A stretch of 64,000 nt of DNA, taken from the NCBI GenBank assembly GCA_963682055.1, contig OY821750.1, forward strand, positions 4,466,501 to 4,530,500. Direction: 5' to 3'. The notes below the pieces were generated by a model. That model did no database searches and was not told the origin of the DNA. It was given only the letters and a program-made list of their open reading frames with translations. Both the position numbers and the translations under genes were made by a program. This document shows positions 35,471 to 48,727 of the stretch, piece by piece. Position 1 is the first letter of the stretch; each line of letters begins with the position of its first letter. This DNA is from Primula veris (taxonomy: Eukaryota; Streptophyta; Magnoliopsida; Ericales; Primulaceae).

Positions 35471-36759
35471 TGTTGGAAAAATTGTAGGAAAACATGTTTT
35501 TAAACATGGTTGTTCCAAGTGGTCAGGGACCATCTTTGAGTCAATTTTCGATGCGACTACTCAGTTTTTCTGAGGCCATACTCAAAGCATTTGAGTAGCT
35601 CGTACGACAAGCTTCGTAACGGTATATCGCATGACCTATTTGGAGGAAGGGTGTGAATGATAATTGGACTCGAAGGTTGGTACTCGAAAGAGGAAATAAA
35701 GTCAATGCTGGAAAATGAAAAAAGAAATGGGATTTAACCCATGAGGGTTATCCCACATTGGAAAATCATGAGTGATTTTTACAATATATATACTAAGGTA
35801 TCCCATGTGGATATTAAGTAGTGTGTCCACATACACATGTGTATTGTGTACCACACATGGGCGGGCTTGCTCGTCGGGTTTTCAGCTCGACGGGAAAAAG
35901 TGCGCCTGTTCCTGTTCGGGAAAAGTGTTCCTGCTCGGGAAAAGCGTGCATGTTCGGGAAAAGCGTGCCTGTTCAGGAAAAGTGCGCCTGTTCGGGAAAA
36001 AGCTTCCAGGAAAGCTGTAATTGTTGCAATAAATATGAATTCATTGCAAAGTTAATACTGCAGTTTCGAATTTCGAAAACTGACAGTAGTAAAGTGACTT
36101 TTATGGCTGAGATACTCAGCAAGCCTATAAATAGGCAGACCCCCCACATGTCAAAAACATGAATATACATTCTGAAATAAAATACAGCAGCATATATCAT
36201 CTCTCAAAATAAGCATTACATTTTAGAACCAGAGAGAACCACCCACCAACAGCTCGACCTTGACTCGTCGCCAGTTTCCGGCGAGTCATCCGAGACGTTG
36301 TACCTTGGGACCGAAGCGCCAATGCAACCAGAAACATCAAGGTGGTTGGGCGAATATCGGCTAAGGGCATACTGTTAACAGTAGCCTCGTCTAATTGTTT
36401 ATATCTATTCTGTCCATTTATTTTTTCGCACTTAAATTCTGTTTTTTACATTTTGTTCTTTCAATTCAGTATTTTAAAATTCTGTACTTAGCTGTAGCTT
36501 TTCTATTCTGTTTGTACCATTCTGGAATTAGTTTAAAGTTCTGTTTTTTTGCTGTAATTTCATTTCTGTAATTAGATTCTGTAATTAGATTAGTTTCAAT
36601 TCAGTCCTGTAATTTCAATTTCAATCAGAACAGTCCGGCTGTTAAGTTTATACTTTCCACTCCGGCAGTTTCTATTTATTGCAATTCGGTACATCAAATT
36701 ATTAATTAATAATAATCTGATAACGTTTGTTTTATTTATTATTCAGTACCTACATGTTG
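35471..36759 (+). repeat. 3' LTR of the Copia element, truncated
   Basis: It matches the 5' LTR with scattered base changes and two length differences: one fewer minisatellite unit, and a single instead of double gcgggcttgctcg word near 35,860. It stops at tacatgttg (36,759), 114 bp short of the full LTR. Confidence 0.88.
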
Positions 36760-38200
36760 GAAAAGGTCTTTTTTCTCATATTTTCCACTTAAATAAGTAT
36801 TAGCGAATGTATGAAATGGAAAGTCTTGTAATAATATGTCTGCCACTATCCTTAGTAGGGCCATAAAGTGATGAGACATTTTTCCATCTAAACCGTCTTA
36901 TGAATTATTCCAAAGGATTCATATCAACATAGTGCTAGTCGATGAGAGCTATTTCGGAAAAAAGAAAAGAAAAGTAAAGTCAAATTCATTGTGCTATCTT
37001 ATCCTAATAAAAGGGAAGAATATTTCAACAAATTTCAACTTTCCAGTTCCTTAGAAAACATTTTTTATTGATATAAGAATGAAACCCACCCACGTGTACT
37101 TCCCTTAAGAACATATTAACAGTATTATCTTGAAAATAAATTGTAGGATAAAAGCATCAAGATTACGTGGCTCAATGGTATTATGTTTTTACGTTTAGTT
37201 ACCTGATGTAATTAGCATGCCTTAGATGGATCAAGCTTTTTGCATTTGCAAGGATGATGTTTTTTTTTTTTACCTTAGATGGATATGATTTTTGCATTTG
37301 CAATACGTAAAAAGGATATTCTATTTATTTTGTAAGGCGGCATTAGCAGTTTTTGTTACCAGTTTGTGCTAACTAAGCCACTTAACTGATTTAAGATGTA
37401 GATAGTATTTACTACTATAAGTTGCACATTTGGTCAACCTATATCTTTTAACAAATGTAAAAGGGCCTTTTGGAATGATCCGATTAAACTGGATGTGATC
37501 GTTAATTAGGACTTCATAATTTTACTGATTTGGAACCTTAACCATGAATTCTACTCTACTTTTACAGAGGTTTTCTTGAAATCACGAGAAAGGCTGCACA
37601 TAAGATAAGTTGACCAACTTGGAATCTTAAAGTGCCTTTTATATTTACTTGGATTTAGGTTTACTTGAAAGCCAGCTGATCGGAATATTTAAAGAGGATG
37701 AGCTTTCTTATGAATGAAAATGTAATGATATTTTGTTTATAGTATAATCCTAGTCGATCAAAGTTTCTGTGGTAGATATGATATATTGTTTAAAATTAAT
37801 TTTGTCAAAAAGCACCCGAGATTGAAATGTTTCAGGAACATTATTGAGTTCCTTCCTGTTCGATTGAAGAAATGGGAAATCTTCCACTTGTATGAAAGCT
37901 AGCAAAAGTGAGAATTTAAGCGTGGAGTAAAAGTCCATGTCATACAAGCTCTAGTAGGCTAGGAATAGTGTTTTAAAAACGATAATCTAGATAATGCGTC
38001 TTTGCTACACCTATGCTAAAAGAATTAAAAAAACATAAGATTTATCGGTATACATAAGCCAAAAAACGAGCCTTTTGTGCTCTCTTTATGCTTTAAATCG
38101 AGTTTTTATCAAACATTTAATCGAGATTTTTCACTTTGAAATGCACTTTTTAAAACATCATATGTGACTTTTGTAAGGGATTTAGACACGTTTCAAAACA
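36760..38200. repeat. Unplaced sequence, SOT 3' flank relic and unit 4 upstream relic
   Basis: 36,760-37,000 matches nothing else in the window. About 37,000-37,220 is the SOT 3' flank in shuffled order. About 37,400-38,150 resembles the SOT upstream flanks at 150-230 and 24,200-24,570. No SOT coding sequence follows, so a fourth unit has been reduced to its upstream part. No gene is seen. Confidence 0.6.
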
Positions 38201-38639
38201 CAGCGGGATCAATACACGCGTAAAGAACAAGAACAAATACATCACTATAGCAAAAACTATGAATAAACGGGCACACAAACACATAGTAACGAAGTTCATC
38301 CAACTATGGATATCGTTTTACCGCCGTTACAGCGAGCAGTTTTTTGTATATGTTTATAGAGGAAGTGATTACAAATCCTTAAAACTCCCATTATATGTGC
38401 CATATTGGACCTATTACACATCATGCAGTACATCAAACTCTCAACAGCCGCAACTTAAAAAACTTTCGACATATGATCTCGCTCACGGTTGAGGGTGATT
38501 GGTGATTCTACAATCAAAGTGTGTAGCTAATAGAGGACTTATGGATTTAGCATCATTAACATTGACACTAGCTTACATATGATTTATTTAGAATGTGACA
38601 AGAACAAAGACTCATCTCCATCTCTCGTTATTCTCATTA

Positions 38640-39060
38640 TAAGAACCTAATCAGCGTTATTCATTCCAAATTTGCCATTTTTTGCTTCACCTTGTTATAT
38701 TGACAAGACTAGAATGAATGATCAACTTGTCATTAACATATAATAACAATATAAAATAAGAAGAGTTATCGAACATTTTCACGAAATAACAATAATCCGA
38801 ATTACTCCAGAGATAACAGGTACTCATAATGAAATTGTCGAAATTTTTATACAATTGTCGCAGAGCTTGTTTCAAGCCATAACAGCTCTTCCCAAACTTT
38901 TAGACCAAGTCTTGTCCACGAAGGATTTCATCTCATCGAGCCCCACTGTTTTTGAATTACCAACATATATGGAAAATTTCACTAATACTCTTTGGGGTCA
39001 CCCGCATCCATCAGCAGAACATAGTTCACGGACGAGTAACGGTGTGGGTTTAGTCAATTT
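38640..39060 (-). pseudogene. Copia reverse transcriptase fragment
   Basis: The minus strand at 38,687-38,875 reads YGLKQALRQLYKNFDNF near its start and LLYVNDKLII further on. This is the Copia RT segment that normally has LKQAPRQWY and YVDDM. The second catalytic Asp pair is changed to YVND. Upstream on the minus strand the similarity continues to about 39,060 with stops and frame breaks. It is a dead remnant, unrelated to the Copia element at 28,852. Confidence 0.75.
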
Positions 39061-39850
39061 GTTAGATGACCTCTACCCAACAATTTAGGCGGAGTTTGGG
39101 GAAAGCCGACATTCTCTTTCAATTCATGTCGTCATCTTTCATTTCGATTTCTTGTAGTGTATCCCTACTAACAATTCCATCATCCCCGACTCGTATCTTC
39201 CTCTACAACTTCAACATCTTGCCTATCCTTATACAACATCTTGTCTATCCTTATACAAGATCATTTGATTAAAAATCACATATTTGTTGCGAATGATATT
39301 TTTCGACTGACCATCCCAAAAAGAATATTCAAACTTGAACTGTATATACTTGATAAGCTAAACTATATACACCCTTATGCACTTTACATGAGGGGAAATG
39401 ACAATTTAGGAGTACATATTTATAAAGAAAAAACCCGATTATTTTGAATTTGATGAATTTTTTACAAAAACTTACATATTTTTGTGGACTCAAAACTTAA
39501 GTAGGAGACATAGTCCTCCTTTTAGAGAAGGGCGATTATGGTGACATAGTCTATCTATGCCGCCGCTTTTCTCCCTCGATCTCAATGTATCTCTTCTCTC
39601 TTTCTATTATCTTTTCCTCAATTATATCACTCCCCTCATATAGACTTATATATACTCTCGTTTTATAAACATCTATTTATTAAATAAGGTAACCTAATAA
39701 GGAGCAGATCGACAAGACAAAAGAGGTGGTCTCCCACACCTCATATGCCTCTATACTGCTAGATAAGAGTACTGAATCTACTTTCTAATAAGGTGCATTT
39801 AATTACTATTAAAATTTGTGATATTCATCTTTCCAGTAGACAAATTAGGT
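39061..39850. other. Spacer without recognised genes
   Basis: AT-rich sequence with a pyrimidine-rich stretch (about 39,560-39,640). The last part may be the 5' leader of the LINE relic that follows. I see no supported gene. Confidence 0.5.
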
Positions 39851-41655
39851 AGAAAGACTCTAAATCAGCCATTATTTTTACTGACCTAGAAATTCATTGA
39901 TCTGAAGCCCCGCTTCAGTATGCGATTATTGCTAAATTCAGTAGAGGCAAACCTAATATTGAGGTGATACGTAATCATATAGTTAAGAATTGAGGTTTAG
40001 CTGAAGTCCCAATTGTTAGGGTTATGGATTATCATATTGTCATTAAAACTATGAGTGCTAAGGACTTTAACCAGGCCTGGACTAGAAAAAACCACGAAAT
40101 TGAGGGCTCTCTTTACAGAATTTTTAAATGGACCTCAGATTTTTCTTTGAAAACGGAATCTTCTATTGCCCCTTTTTGGGTGAGATTCCCTAGCTTACCC
40201 TTGAATCTATGTGTTTATTCCTATCTTAAAACTATTTCTTAGCCTTCTGGCAAGTTTTTGGATACCGACTTGGCTACACTCACGCATGCTTGATCTGCTT
40301 TCGCACGAGTTTCTGTAGAAATGGATTTATTAGATACTAGAAACGATAGAATTTGGATAGATATCTCTCTGGAAAATGCTTTTTGGCAGAAAATGGAATT
40401 TGAAAAATTACCAAAGCATTGCGATAAATGTTGGTTGCAAGGCCACTCTTCTAGCGAGTGTAAAAAAATATGTTCAAACTGAGAAAAGTTTCAAAGTATC
40501 TAGAGTAGAATGGGGCATTAAAAGGGATTTTAGAGAAAATAAAGAACAAGATAAAGAGGACAATGGTTTAATCAAGGGTAATGATCTCAACGACACTGAT
40601 AAAGTTACAGGTACAACTGAAGAATTAAATGGGTTAAACGAGCCAAGTGGTAATGTGGAGTGAAAGGGTAATGTCACAGGTACTGTTGATAAGGTGAAAG
40701 CCATTTTGATTGATGATTCAACACCTGATAACAACCAATGTTATCAACCTCGTGGTTCCAATATAATAAACAAATTGTATAAGAGAGTGGGTAAGAAATG
40801 GGTGCTAATGGACAATGAGGAAGAACAAGAACTAGAGGATAGCAATGATGGAGTTGGGCAATTAGTTAATAGGGACATAGATAGGACAAAAAACAGTTTA
40901 ATGGTTGAGCATGACACTATTTAGCAAGAGGTTAGTCCTCATGTTGGTGCTATTTCAATGGTGGATAAAACTCCTTTGTCTTCAAAACAAACTTTGAATA
41001 AGGAGTGTGGTGGATCTGCACTCTCCCCAAAATGCCAATGGTTTTACGTCAAGCCAAGTAAGCTCTCAAATTGCAGCCAAAGAGAATGTTTCTCCTAATG
41101 AGAAATTAAAAACTGAAAAAAATAGAAGAAAAAAGGAAAAGAAAAAAGAGAAAGAGAAAAAGAATGTTGAGGTAGAAGCCACTAAGGTCCACTCTAATAG
41201 CCAAGACTATGTGCCTTTTAACGACACCTTAAAGGACTTGATGGGAGATTATAATCTGCACTCGTCTTGTTTTGTAGATCATGAGTATTCTTCGTCGGAT
41301 GGGTATGGTACATGATCACATTATGGAACTAAGAAAAAACACTCTATGATTACTAGAGGATACGGCCGGGGTTAAAACAAAATGGTGACAAAGTTGAATA
41401 TGGGTGAGCATGATATGAAAGATAAATCTGCTGATGCTTTGTTTCCTTTTATGCGGGTTAAGTTTGACACGAACTGCTGATGTTTTGTATCTTTTTTATT
41501 TTCTGCAGTCTCCCTTGATATTAGTTTTATCAGTATTTTGTAGTTGTGTTGTATTGTATTGTCAGATTAACGCTAACCATGGAAGCTTGTTCCTTGATAT
41601 GAACTTGTTTTGTTTTAATAAAGTTTGGCACCTGTTTAATTAAAAAAAATACATA
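39850..41655 (+). pseudogene. LINE ORF1 relic (DUF4283-like with CCHC knuckle)
   Basis: One main frame reads LQYAIIAKFSRGKPNIEVI, then RIFKWTSDFSLKTESSIAPF at 40,100, then RVSVEMDLLD and an intact CX2CX4HX4C knuckle (CDKCWLQGHSSSEC) at about 40,420-40,465. This is the N-terminal domain order of plant LINE ORF1 proteins. The frame is broken by several in-frame stops, two of them TGA where Trp is plausible. Lysine-rich and acidic stretches follow to about 41,310, then MITRGYGRG, a typical ORF1 end. The tail at 41,610-41,650 has aataaag and ends in an A-rich run. The ORF2 enzyme part is missing, so this is an internally deleted or processed copy. Confidence 0.75.
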
Positions 41656-42039
41656 TTTTGTGAAATTATTTACAAATAAATACATATGTCATTAAAAAAT
41701 TAAAAAAAATTGAAAAATTAAAAATCAAAACTAAAAAAACCAAAATTTTTAAAAAATATTTTTTTATACAAAAAATATGTGTGATCCTGTCTAATCCTGT
41801 TCAATCATGTATATTTAATCTTGTTTGATCTTGTCTAATACTGTCCAATCTTATATGTCTAATACTGTCTAATTCTATTTGATACTATATATGCAAAAAA
41901 ATTAATATTTTTTCAAATTTTTTTTTTGTATATTTTGTTATTTTATGACATATGTACACAATTGTAAATAAATACATGTATCTAAATGTAAATAAGTACA
42001 CATATTTGAGTTTTTTGTAATCAAGGTGATTGGTATGTA
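41656..42039. other. AT-rich spacer
   Basis: A/T runs and repeated short words such as taatcctgtctaat. No gene is seen. Confidence 0.5.
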
Positions 42040-42274
42040 CTTCATTCGTTCCCATTTAATTGTCCACTACGAAAATACGTTCAATTTTGACCGGTTTATT
42101 ATTTGTATCAAAATTATCGAAATTAATTTTTTTAAGATCTAATCATAAAATTTAACATTTGAACTATATGATCAACTTTTAAAAATTTTCATTCCGACAA
42201 TTTTGATATAATTTCTTGACTGGTCAAAATTACACGTAGTTTCGTAGTGAACAATTAAATAGGAACGGAGAGAG
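42040..42274. mobile_element. Stowaway-like MITE 1
   Basis: Inverted ends CTTCATTCGTTCCCATTTAA and the complement of TTAAATAGGAACGGAGAGAG are flanked by TA (42,038-42,039 and 42,275-42,276). The cryCCGTTCCyATTTAATTGT end is typical of Tc1/mariner-derived Stowaway elements. Length 235 bp, non-coding. Confidence 0.85.
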
Positions 42275-42479
42275 TATGTATTTGTAAGTCTCCCCGGTGT
42301 AATACACACAAAAAAACATGCACATACGCACAAACTGAATCGATCCTTGGACATCCCTGAAAAAATACCTAGAGAAAAAGCGATAAATTGGTCATTTTTT
42401 CTCTTTTCTAAGCACTGATCGACGTGATAATTAGTTAATTTGACCGACTCAAATTAAAGAAAAAGTAGGTCTTATACCA

Positions 42480-42620
42480 TACTCTTTCTAATTTGTCCGC
42501 CACAGACTACTTTTCTTATATGTCCCATTTTGAATTTGTATGAATAGACTTCAAATACTTTTCTTAAATGTCCCATTTTGAGTTTGTATGAAAAGACTTC
42601 TTTACTTGACTTTTTTTAAC
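42480..42620. repeat. Tandem duplication of about 53 bp
   Basis: Two units share cttttcttawatgtcccatt followed by ttgartttgtatgaa, one at about 42,512 and one at about 42,560. They lie beside a ctctttctaatttgtccgcc word that resembles one end of another Stowaway element whose partner end I could not find. Confidence 0.6.
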
Positions 42621-42926
42621 CAGAGTGTAATTACACATCTACTTCAATTTCATACTACTTATAATTCCTTATTACGGAAAATTAATATTTATAAATTCAA
42701 CGTTTTGGACAAATAATATAACATTTTTTTGACCGTTATTAATCGCGACTTTTATCTTAATCTGAACCCCTTGTCTCTGTGAACACTTTGCAACATACAA
42801 ATTAGAGAGAATCATTTTATAGTACATAAGAGCATACTTAATTAACAAACTCCGAATTTTTAAGTTTTGTTTAATAATTGATACATAAAATGTAGAATCA
42901 TGTAACATATGTAACAAATTTAAGTA

Positions 42927-43160
42927 CTCTGTCCGTTCCCATTTAATTATCCATTACGAAACAACGTGCAATTTTAATCGGCTTATAATTTGTATCAAAA
43001 TTGTCGAAATGATTTTTTTTTAAATCTAATCATAAAATTTAACATTTGAACTATATGATCAACTTTTGAAATTTTCATTCCGACAATTTTAATACAAGTT
43101 CTTAAACGGTTAAAATTGTACGTAATTTTATAATTTACAACTAAATAAAAAGGGAGCGAT
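42927..43160. mobile_element. Stowaway-like MITE 2
   Basis: Same family as the element at 42,040, with the same internal words (ctaatcataaaatttaacat). Ends CTCTGTCCGTTCCC and GGGAGCGAT are flanked by TA (42,925-42,926 and 43,161-43,162). Length 234 bp. Confidence 0.82.
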
Positions 43161-43162
43161 TA

Positions 43163-43674
43163 TGAGATATGTACAAACACTATGGATAGTAGTATATGCG
43201 TCGTACTAATCATATATTGCAATATTTAAAATTATGTGTATCATATATGTGACATATATTTCTCGACAGATGTTTTTGTAATTATTGACTGAACTGAACA
43301 TACTTTAGTGTCCCTAGATAGCGTCTCAAAATAAACTAATATACTTCCCTATCAATACCGGTAAATATTTGCATGCTAACTTTTACTTATTATTTAACTA
43401 AGTTAATTAAAAGACAATTTTCCTGATTGACAACAATGTTAACAAACCCGTCCACTTACTTTGACTGAAATAGTACTAGATGCCTCGACAAAACCATATC
43501 ACATTTTTCGAGTTTTTCTAATAAATTTCATAAAAACAAGTCTTCCTTTTCATACAACAATCAAGTGCTCCTTATTTCAAAAAATAAATAAAAAATCAAG
43601 TGCTCCACTATAAGAGATTCCCCTTTACTAACCTCATATTTCTCACTTTCACTAACCTAAGAGCTTTCTCTACC
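43163..43674 (+). other. CYP704 upstream region
   Basis: AT-rich upstream sequence of the P450 gene. I could not single out a convincing TATA box. The leader before the ATG is pyrimidine-rich (ttctcactttcactaaccta). Confidence 0.4.
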
Positions 43675-46600
43675 ATGGTTTCTCCTACAATGAATATCTT
43701 CTCCTTCATAACATTAACGATATCCATAGTAGTAGTAGTTACATGCTTGATTAAATCTATAGCTAAAAAATTAATTTACGAAAATAATAAAAAGACATAC
43801 GCTCCGGTTGTGGGCACGATATTTGATCTCATACGGAACTTTCACCGAGCCCATGATTACACCACTGATATAGCCCGTAAACACAAGACCTTCAGAATTT
43901 GGTTCCCCTCTCATAGTGAGACGTCGGTTTTGGATCCCGAGAATATTGAGTATGTTCTCAAGACTAATTTCTCCAACTATGGCAAGGTAACAATTACAAA
44001 AACACTTGGTTGTAGCAGCAAATTCTAGCACATATGCTTATAATTTTGGAGTACTTATAAATAGTTAGAATTATTGTTATTAGTTTCCTTATAATACTTT
44101 TCCCATATTTTTTGTTTCCGAAGAAGGTGGGAGAGATGAGTAACAAGAAAAGGTTTGAGATTTTTCATTAGTTAGAGTTATCTCAAAAATCATGTGGCTA
44201 GTGCTCATTTGACGATTATATTACAAATCAAATTGCAACCTATTTACACTGAAACTTGAAATACGTTGAGATACGTTTTAAAACTTGAAGCAATTGTTGC
44301 AAGATCCAAGAGAGGTCCACCATATCTCAAATTTTAATTTCTGGAACCCCTGAAAAGCGTTCAAAGCATAATTAGTTATTTTGAGTTTTTCACCAAACGT
44401 TTTCTTTCATGGCCGAATTCAAAATGCATTGAAGAGAGCTTTTTTGAAAATTCAAGACGGTATCAAATGATTAATAAAAACATGAGTAAATGAGAATAAA
44501 TGATACAGTCATGAACACAGATTATGACATGTAAAAAAGAAAACATTTAACTTTGTATCATGAATACATTAAAATGTTCTGACAAAACGACACACAATTA
44601 TTGTACATGCTTGTTAATACAAGTATACTTTCTACAATTCCGTGATGATTTAGTCATGAATGATGCCAAAGATTGATAGTTCTTCCTTTTTCAAATATAA
44701 TTTCCTTGTCATACATAACATTTCTAAATTTTTTTTCTAAATGATTGCTAGAATGCAGCCAACAGAGTACTTACAAATGCCACCTAAAGAATATACCCTT
44801 AGAGTTCTACAGTATAAGGAGAAAATGTAATTTTTTTTAATGTTAAAATTGAAAACTTACAAATTTAAAACAATAGGAGTTGTATATATTTCTTGGCTGC
44901 TAAGGCCATGCTACCATATAAAAATGTGCTATATGGTATTATCGACAAGGGAATAGGGATGCAACCCTAGTTATGAGCTGCCAAGCTGAAATATAAAAGT
45001 AATCATAGATAAATATAGAAGAAATATTAGGTAAATAAACTAACAAGGTTTTCGATAATAATAAGTAATAAGTAACAATGAATTAAGGCAATTACGAGTC
45101 TAGATAGTAGAATACGAGCACTTTTTGGGTTTGTGCGGACTAGCCCACTCATTATTAAAACTTAATAATACAATTGGACTAATAAATCACGACTAATATT
45201 GGTACTAACAAGTGCCAAGTTAATAATAAGTGATAAACGGGAATAAGCTGATCGGCATCAAGTGTCTATAAAAAAACTTATATTAAAATAATAATAACAA
45301 TAATAAATATGCTTACAACTTGAAAAACTATCAAACACTAGAAAAAAGATATCTGATAACAACAGTTTAGCAAAATTTGTCTTTTTTTTTTTTTGAATAA
45401 CGTACATGCCAATTTATTAATAATAGAAACTTTTGTATGTTATTAATTATTATACAAGTTACTAAAATTTAGCAACAATATAGAACTGTTGCTAAATGTT
45501 GTTTTTTTTTATCCACACGTATAGAACCAATCGAGTTGTTATTATTATGTTTTTTTTTTTTACTGAAATATAATTAAATTATAACTGGAGAAAATTTTCC
45601 AGGGATCGTATCATTATGACATTTTATCAGATCTTCTTGGAGATGGTATCTTCACGGTTGATGGAGCTAAATGGAAGCATCAAAGGAAAACCTCGAGCCA
45701 CGAATTCTCCACAAAGATACTTAGAGACTTTAGTAGCGATGTTTTTAGAGAAAATGCGGGGAAACTTGCACATATCGTGTCTTTGTCTGTAAACGCAAAT
45801 CAGTCAGTAGAAATCCAAGTAAGCTCTATGGCAACCGTTAATTTCACATGATTCTATACTAGTTGTCTTTTCTTAATAAAAAAATTTGTACTTGGGTTGC
45901 TTGGTTATTGCAACATTTTATATGTATCTTATTGTGAAGTATAAGGTACTCAATGCTATTTACTCATACTTGAGATATTTTTTCAATTTTGTCATAAATT
46001 CGATAAGACCCTCCAGTTTGCAGTCCTTTAAAAATGGTTCAACATCCAAACTAGTAAAGTCTAATTCTCATATCATTAAAAAATAACAAGATTATCATTT
46101 TTACTCAAAAGCATGATATTTGTATGGACACTATTTCGTCATTGCCGAGGTAAGATCCAAACCAATCGATTGTTGCCCGCATTTTAATCTCTCACGAAAC
46201 CAACTTTGCTAAGATGCTAAACTTCAAAAATATAGTAGACAATATTTTGTATTTTACTTTCTGCAAAACTAATCACACTTATGATAAATCAACAGGAATT
46301 TTTCATGAAATCAACATTGGATTCGGTTTTTAAGGTAGTTCTTGGAGTGGACTTGGATAGTATGTGTGGGACTAATGAAGCTGCAAAAACTTTTACCAAC
46401 GCTTTTAATGAAGCAAGCGAGATAACAGCACATCGATACATTGATTTGTTATGGAAAATTAAGCGACGTTTCAACATCGGATCTGAAGCTAGATTGAAGA
46501 AACACATTCAAGTAGTTAATGACTTTGTGTATAAACTTATCCAAAGCAAGATTGAACAAGTCCACAAGTTCCAGCACGATCCCTCACTAGTGAGTGTTTA

Positions 46601-48727
46601 GCTATTTAAAAAAATATATACTAATACAATTACTATATATCTTCTCCTTTTGCGTATATTATGTAGTGAAATTACAGAATCAAATAAAAATTGGGAGAAT
46701 CCATTTTTACTAATGTTTGCAAAAAACATTTAGAAGAACAGATACCTTTAATAAAAGTAATTTTCATGTTACTAGTTTCTCAATTTTTCCTTGTCAACAA
46801 GCGAGTGGTTACACTGAAATTTTTAAGTAGTGATAATTAATTATCATCTGTTTTTGTGCATGACAATGGAAGATTATGAAGAAAGGTGACATATTATCAA
46901 GGTTTCTAGAGTCGGATGAGACAGACACAAAATACTTAAAAGACATAATACTCAGTTTCATAGTTGCTGGTAAAGATACAACTGCAAGTACTCTCTCTTG
47001 GTTTCTTTACATGATGTGTAACAACCCCGAAATTCAAGAGAAAGTAGCTCAAGAAGTGTGGGAAGCAACAAAAATTAAGCAAGGTTCAAGTTTTGATGAT
47101 CTGGCAAACAGTATTACTGAAGAAGCCCTTGACAAGATGCAATATTTACACGCTGCATTGAGCGAGACATTGAGACTCTATCCTGCAGTTCCAGCAGTAA
47201 GACTTAGGATTGTTTGGTTGCGGCATTAAGCAAATACTTTCTGAAATTCAAACCTTCTAATTTTCCAAACTAAATTTACAGAAAAAGCTTAACTTTTACG
47301 ATTGACTATACTGTCACCATGTGTAAGCATGTAGCCCATCTTGGGAGAAACAATAAAAGTGAGCTTCAAATCAGTAACCAAACAACATTTCATAGGCTTG
47401 TTAAGTTGCAACCTTTTGACTCTCTTTTTTACTTAGAAGTTCATTGCATATTTGGTTGGACGGATAAATGCTTGTTAATGTTTTGTTTTCTGTCTGAAAT
47501 CACAACCTTTTTTTTGGAAGATTAAATCACAACCTTTTACTCGAGTAAACTTTGATTATTTCGGCCTCGAATCCACTTTAATTTTTTTCTTAAAAGCTGT
47601 AGCCATTAAGCCTCTAGAAACTGTATTTCGTATATACTCATATGATGTGTTGGTATGCTATGCTCTGGAATTTTTAACTTTCCACTGGAAATGTAGAGCT
47701 GGGTACCTTCAATAATGGGGAAAATTCTTTAGATGTCATATAACTACTACTTCTAGCGATCTTATGTTAAAACTTGAGTAAAACTAAACATGGTATAAAA
47801 TGCACACTGATTGTTGTTATCAAAAGAACTCACTTTCTTGGTATTCACCATGTATAGGAAAAGAAAATGTGCTTTTCAGATGATACATTCCCAGATGGAT
47901 ATAGTATTAGGAAAGGGGAACAATTGATGTATCATCCTTATGCAATGGGGCGTATGAAGTATCTTTGGGGTGACGATGCAGAGGAGTATCGCCCTGAGAG
48001 GTGGCTAAATGAAGATGGTCTATTCCAGCCACAGAGTTCTTTCAAGTTCACCGCATTTCAGGTGAGTAACAATCTTGAAACACCAAAGTCTAATGACAAA
48101 AGGAAGATGAAAATATGACTATGTGCTTTTTTTTGGATTTTTTGTTTCCAATAAATCTTTTTTTGGGAAAAATAGATGGATAAAGAAACATTATCATACG
48201 AATAATTGAACATGATGTTAATGAGGCCGGAAAATTCTAATGTCTTATAAATTGGGGGATTACTTGGACCTTTTAGTTCAAATTTGAGATGATTTAATAA
48301 CCGTGTACAAAAGGTACTGTAATTAAGTGTGAGTTTTGCTAAAAGCGTAAAAATTGTAAAGCGTTTTTTATAAGTTTTTTCACAAAGCTTTTATGAGATT
48401 TCAATCAAACTTTTCAACTTCATACCGACCTTTTTAAAACATCTTTGTTTAATGAATTGCTTGTTTGCCTACACCAAAAAACTTCTTTGGCCGAATACAT
48501 ATGCTTTATTTAAATTCTGATTAATTTCAATAATACAGGCAGGGCCACGAATATGCTTGGGAAAAGAGTTTGCTTATAGGCAGATGAAAATATTCTCAGC
48601 TGTTTTGGTGGGGAGCTTCAAGTTCAAGATTAGTGAAGAGCAAAAAAGAGTTAATTACAAGCTTATGTTAACCTTGCACATTGATGGGGGTCTATATCTC
48701 CGAGCTTCCCACAGATTAAAGCACTAA
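43675..48727 (+). CDS. Cytochrome P450, CYP704 family, six exons
   Basis: Exons are 43,675-43,986, 45,603-45,818, 46,296-46,589, 46,873-47,196, 47,858-48,061 and 48,539-48,727. All introns are GT-AG and fall between codons; together the exons encode 512 aa, the normal P450 length. An N-terminal membrane anchor (residues about 7-25) points to the ER. The oxygen-binding helix AGKDTTAS, ExxR in SETLR, the PERW motif in EEYRPERWL and the heme loop FQAGPRICLGKEFAY with the axial Cys are all present. The heme loop is formed across the last intron. Sequence style (KMCFSDDTFPDG, HRRH-less clan 86) fits CYP704, whose studied members omega-hydroxylate long-chain fatty acids; the substrate here is inferred. 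No broken residue is seen. Intron 1 (1.6 kb) is AT-rich with no gene. Confidence 0.9.

Larger units (their letters stand above)
28852..36759 (+). mobile_element. Ty1/Copia retrotransposon, 3' LTR truncated
   Basis: The 5' LTR is 28,852-30,292 (TGTTGG...CCAACA, 1441 bp), the interior 30,293-35,470, and the 3' LTR 35,471-36,759, lacking its last 114 bp. The order protease, integrase, reverse transcriptase, RNase H defines it as Copia. It landed in SOT5. Because the right LTR end and the rest of SOT5 are missing, a later deletion removed the right border, and no target duplication can be checked. Confidence 0.92.

Noticed and set aside
40376..40663. 95-codon plus-strand frame as an independent gene
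   Set aside because: It overlaps the LINE ORF1 relic in another frame; the domain signal (CCHC knuckle) is in the main relic frame.
43987..45602. A gene in CYP704 intron 1
   Set aside because: The intron is AT-rich, with many stops in all frames and no recognisable transposon ends or domain.
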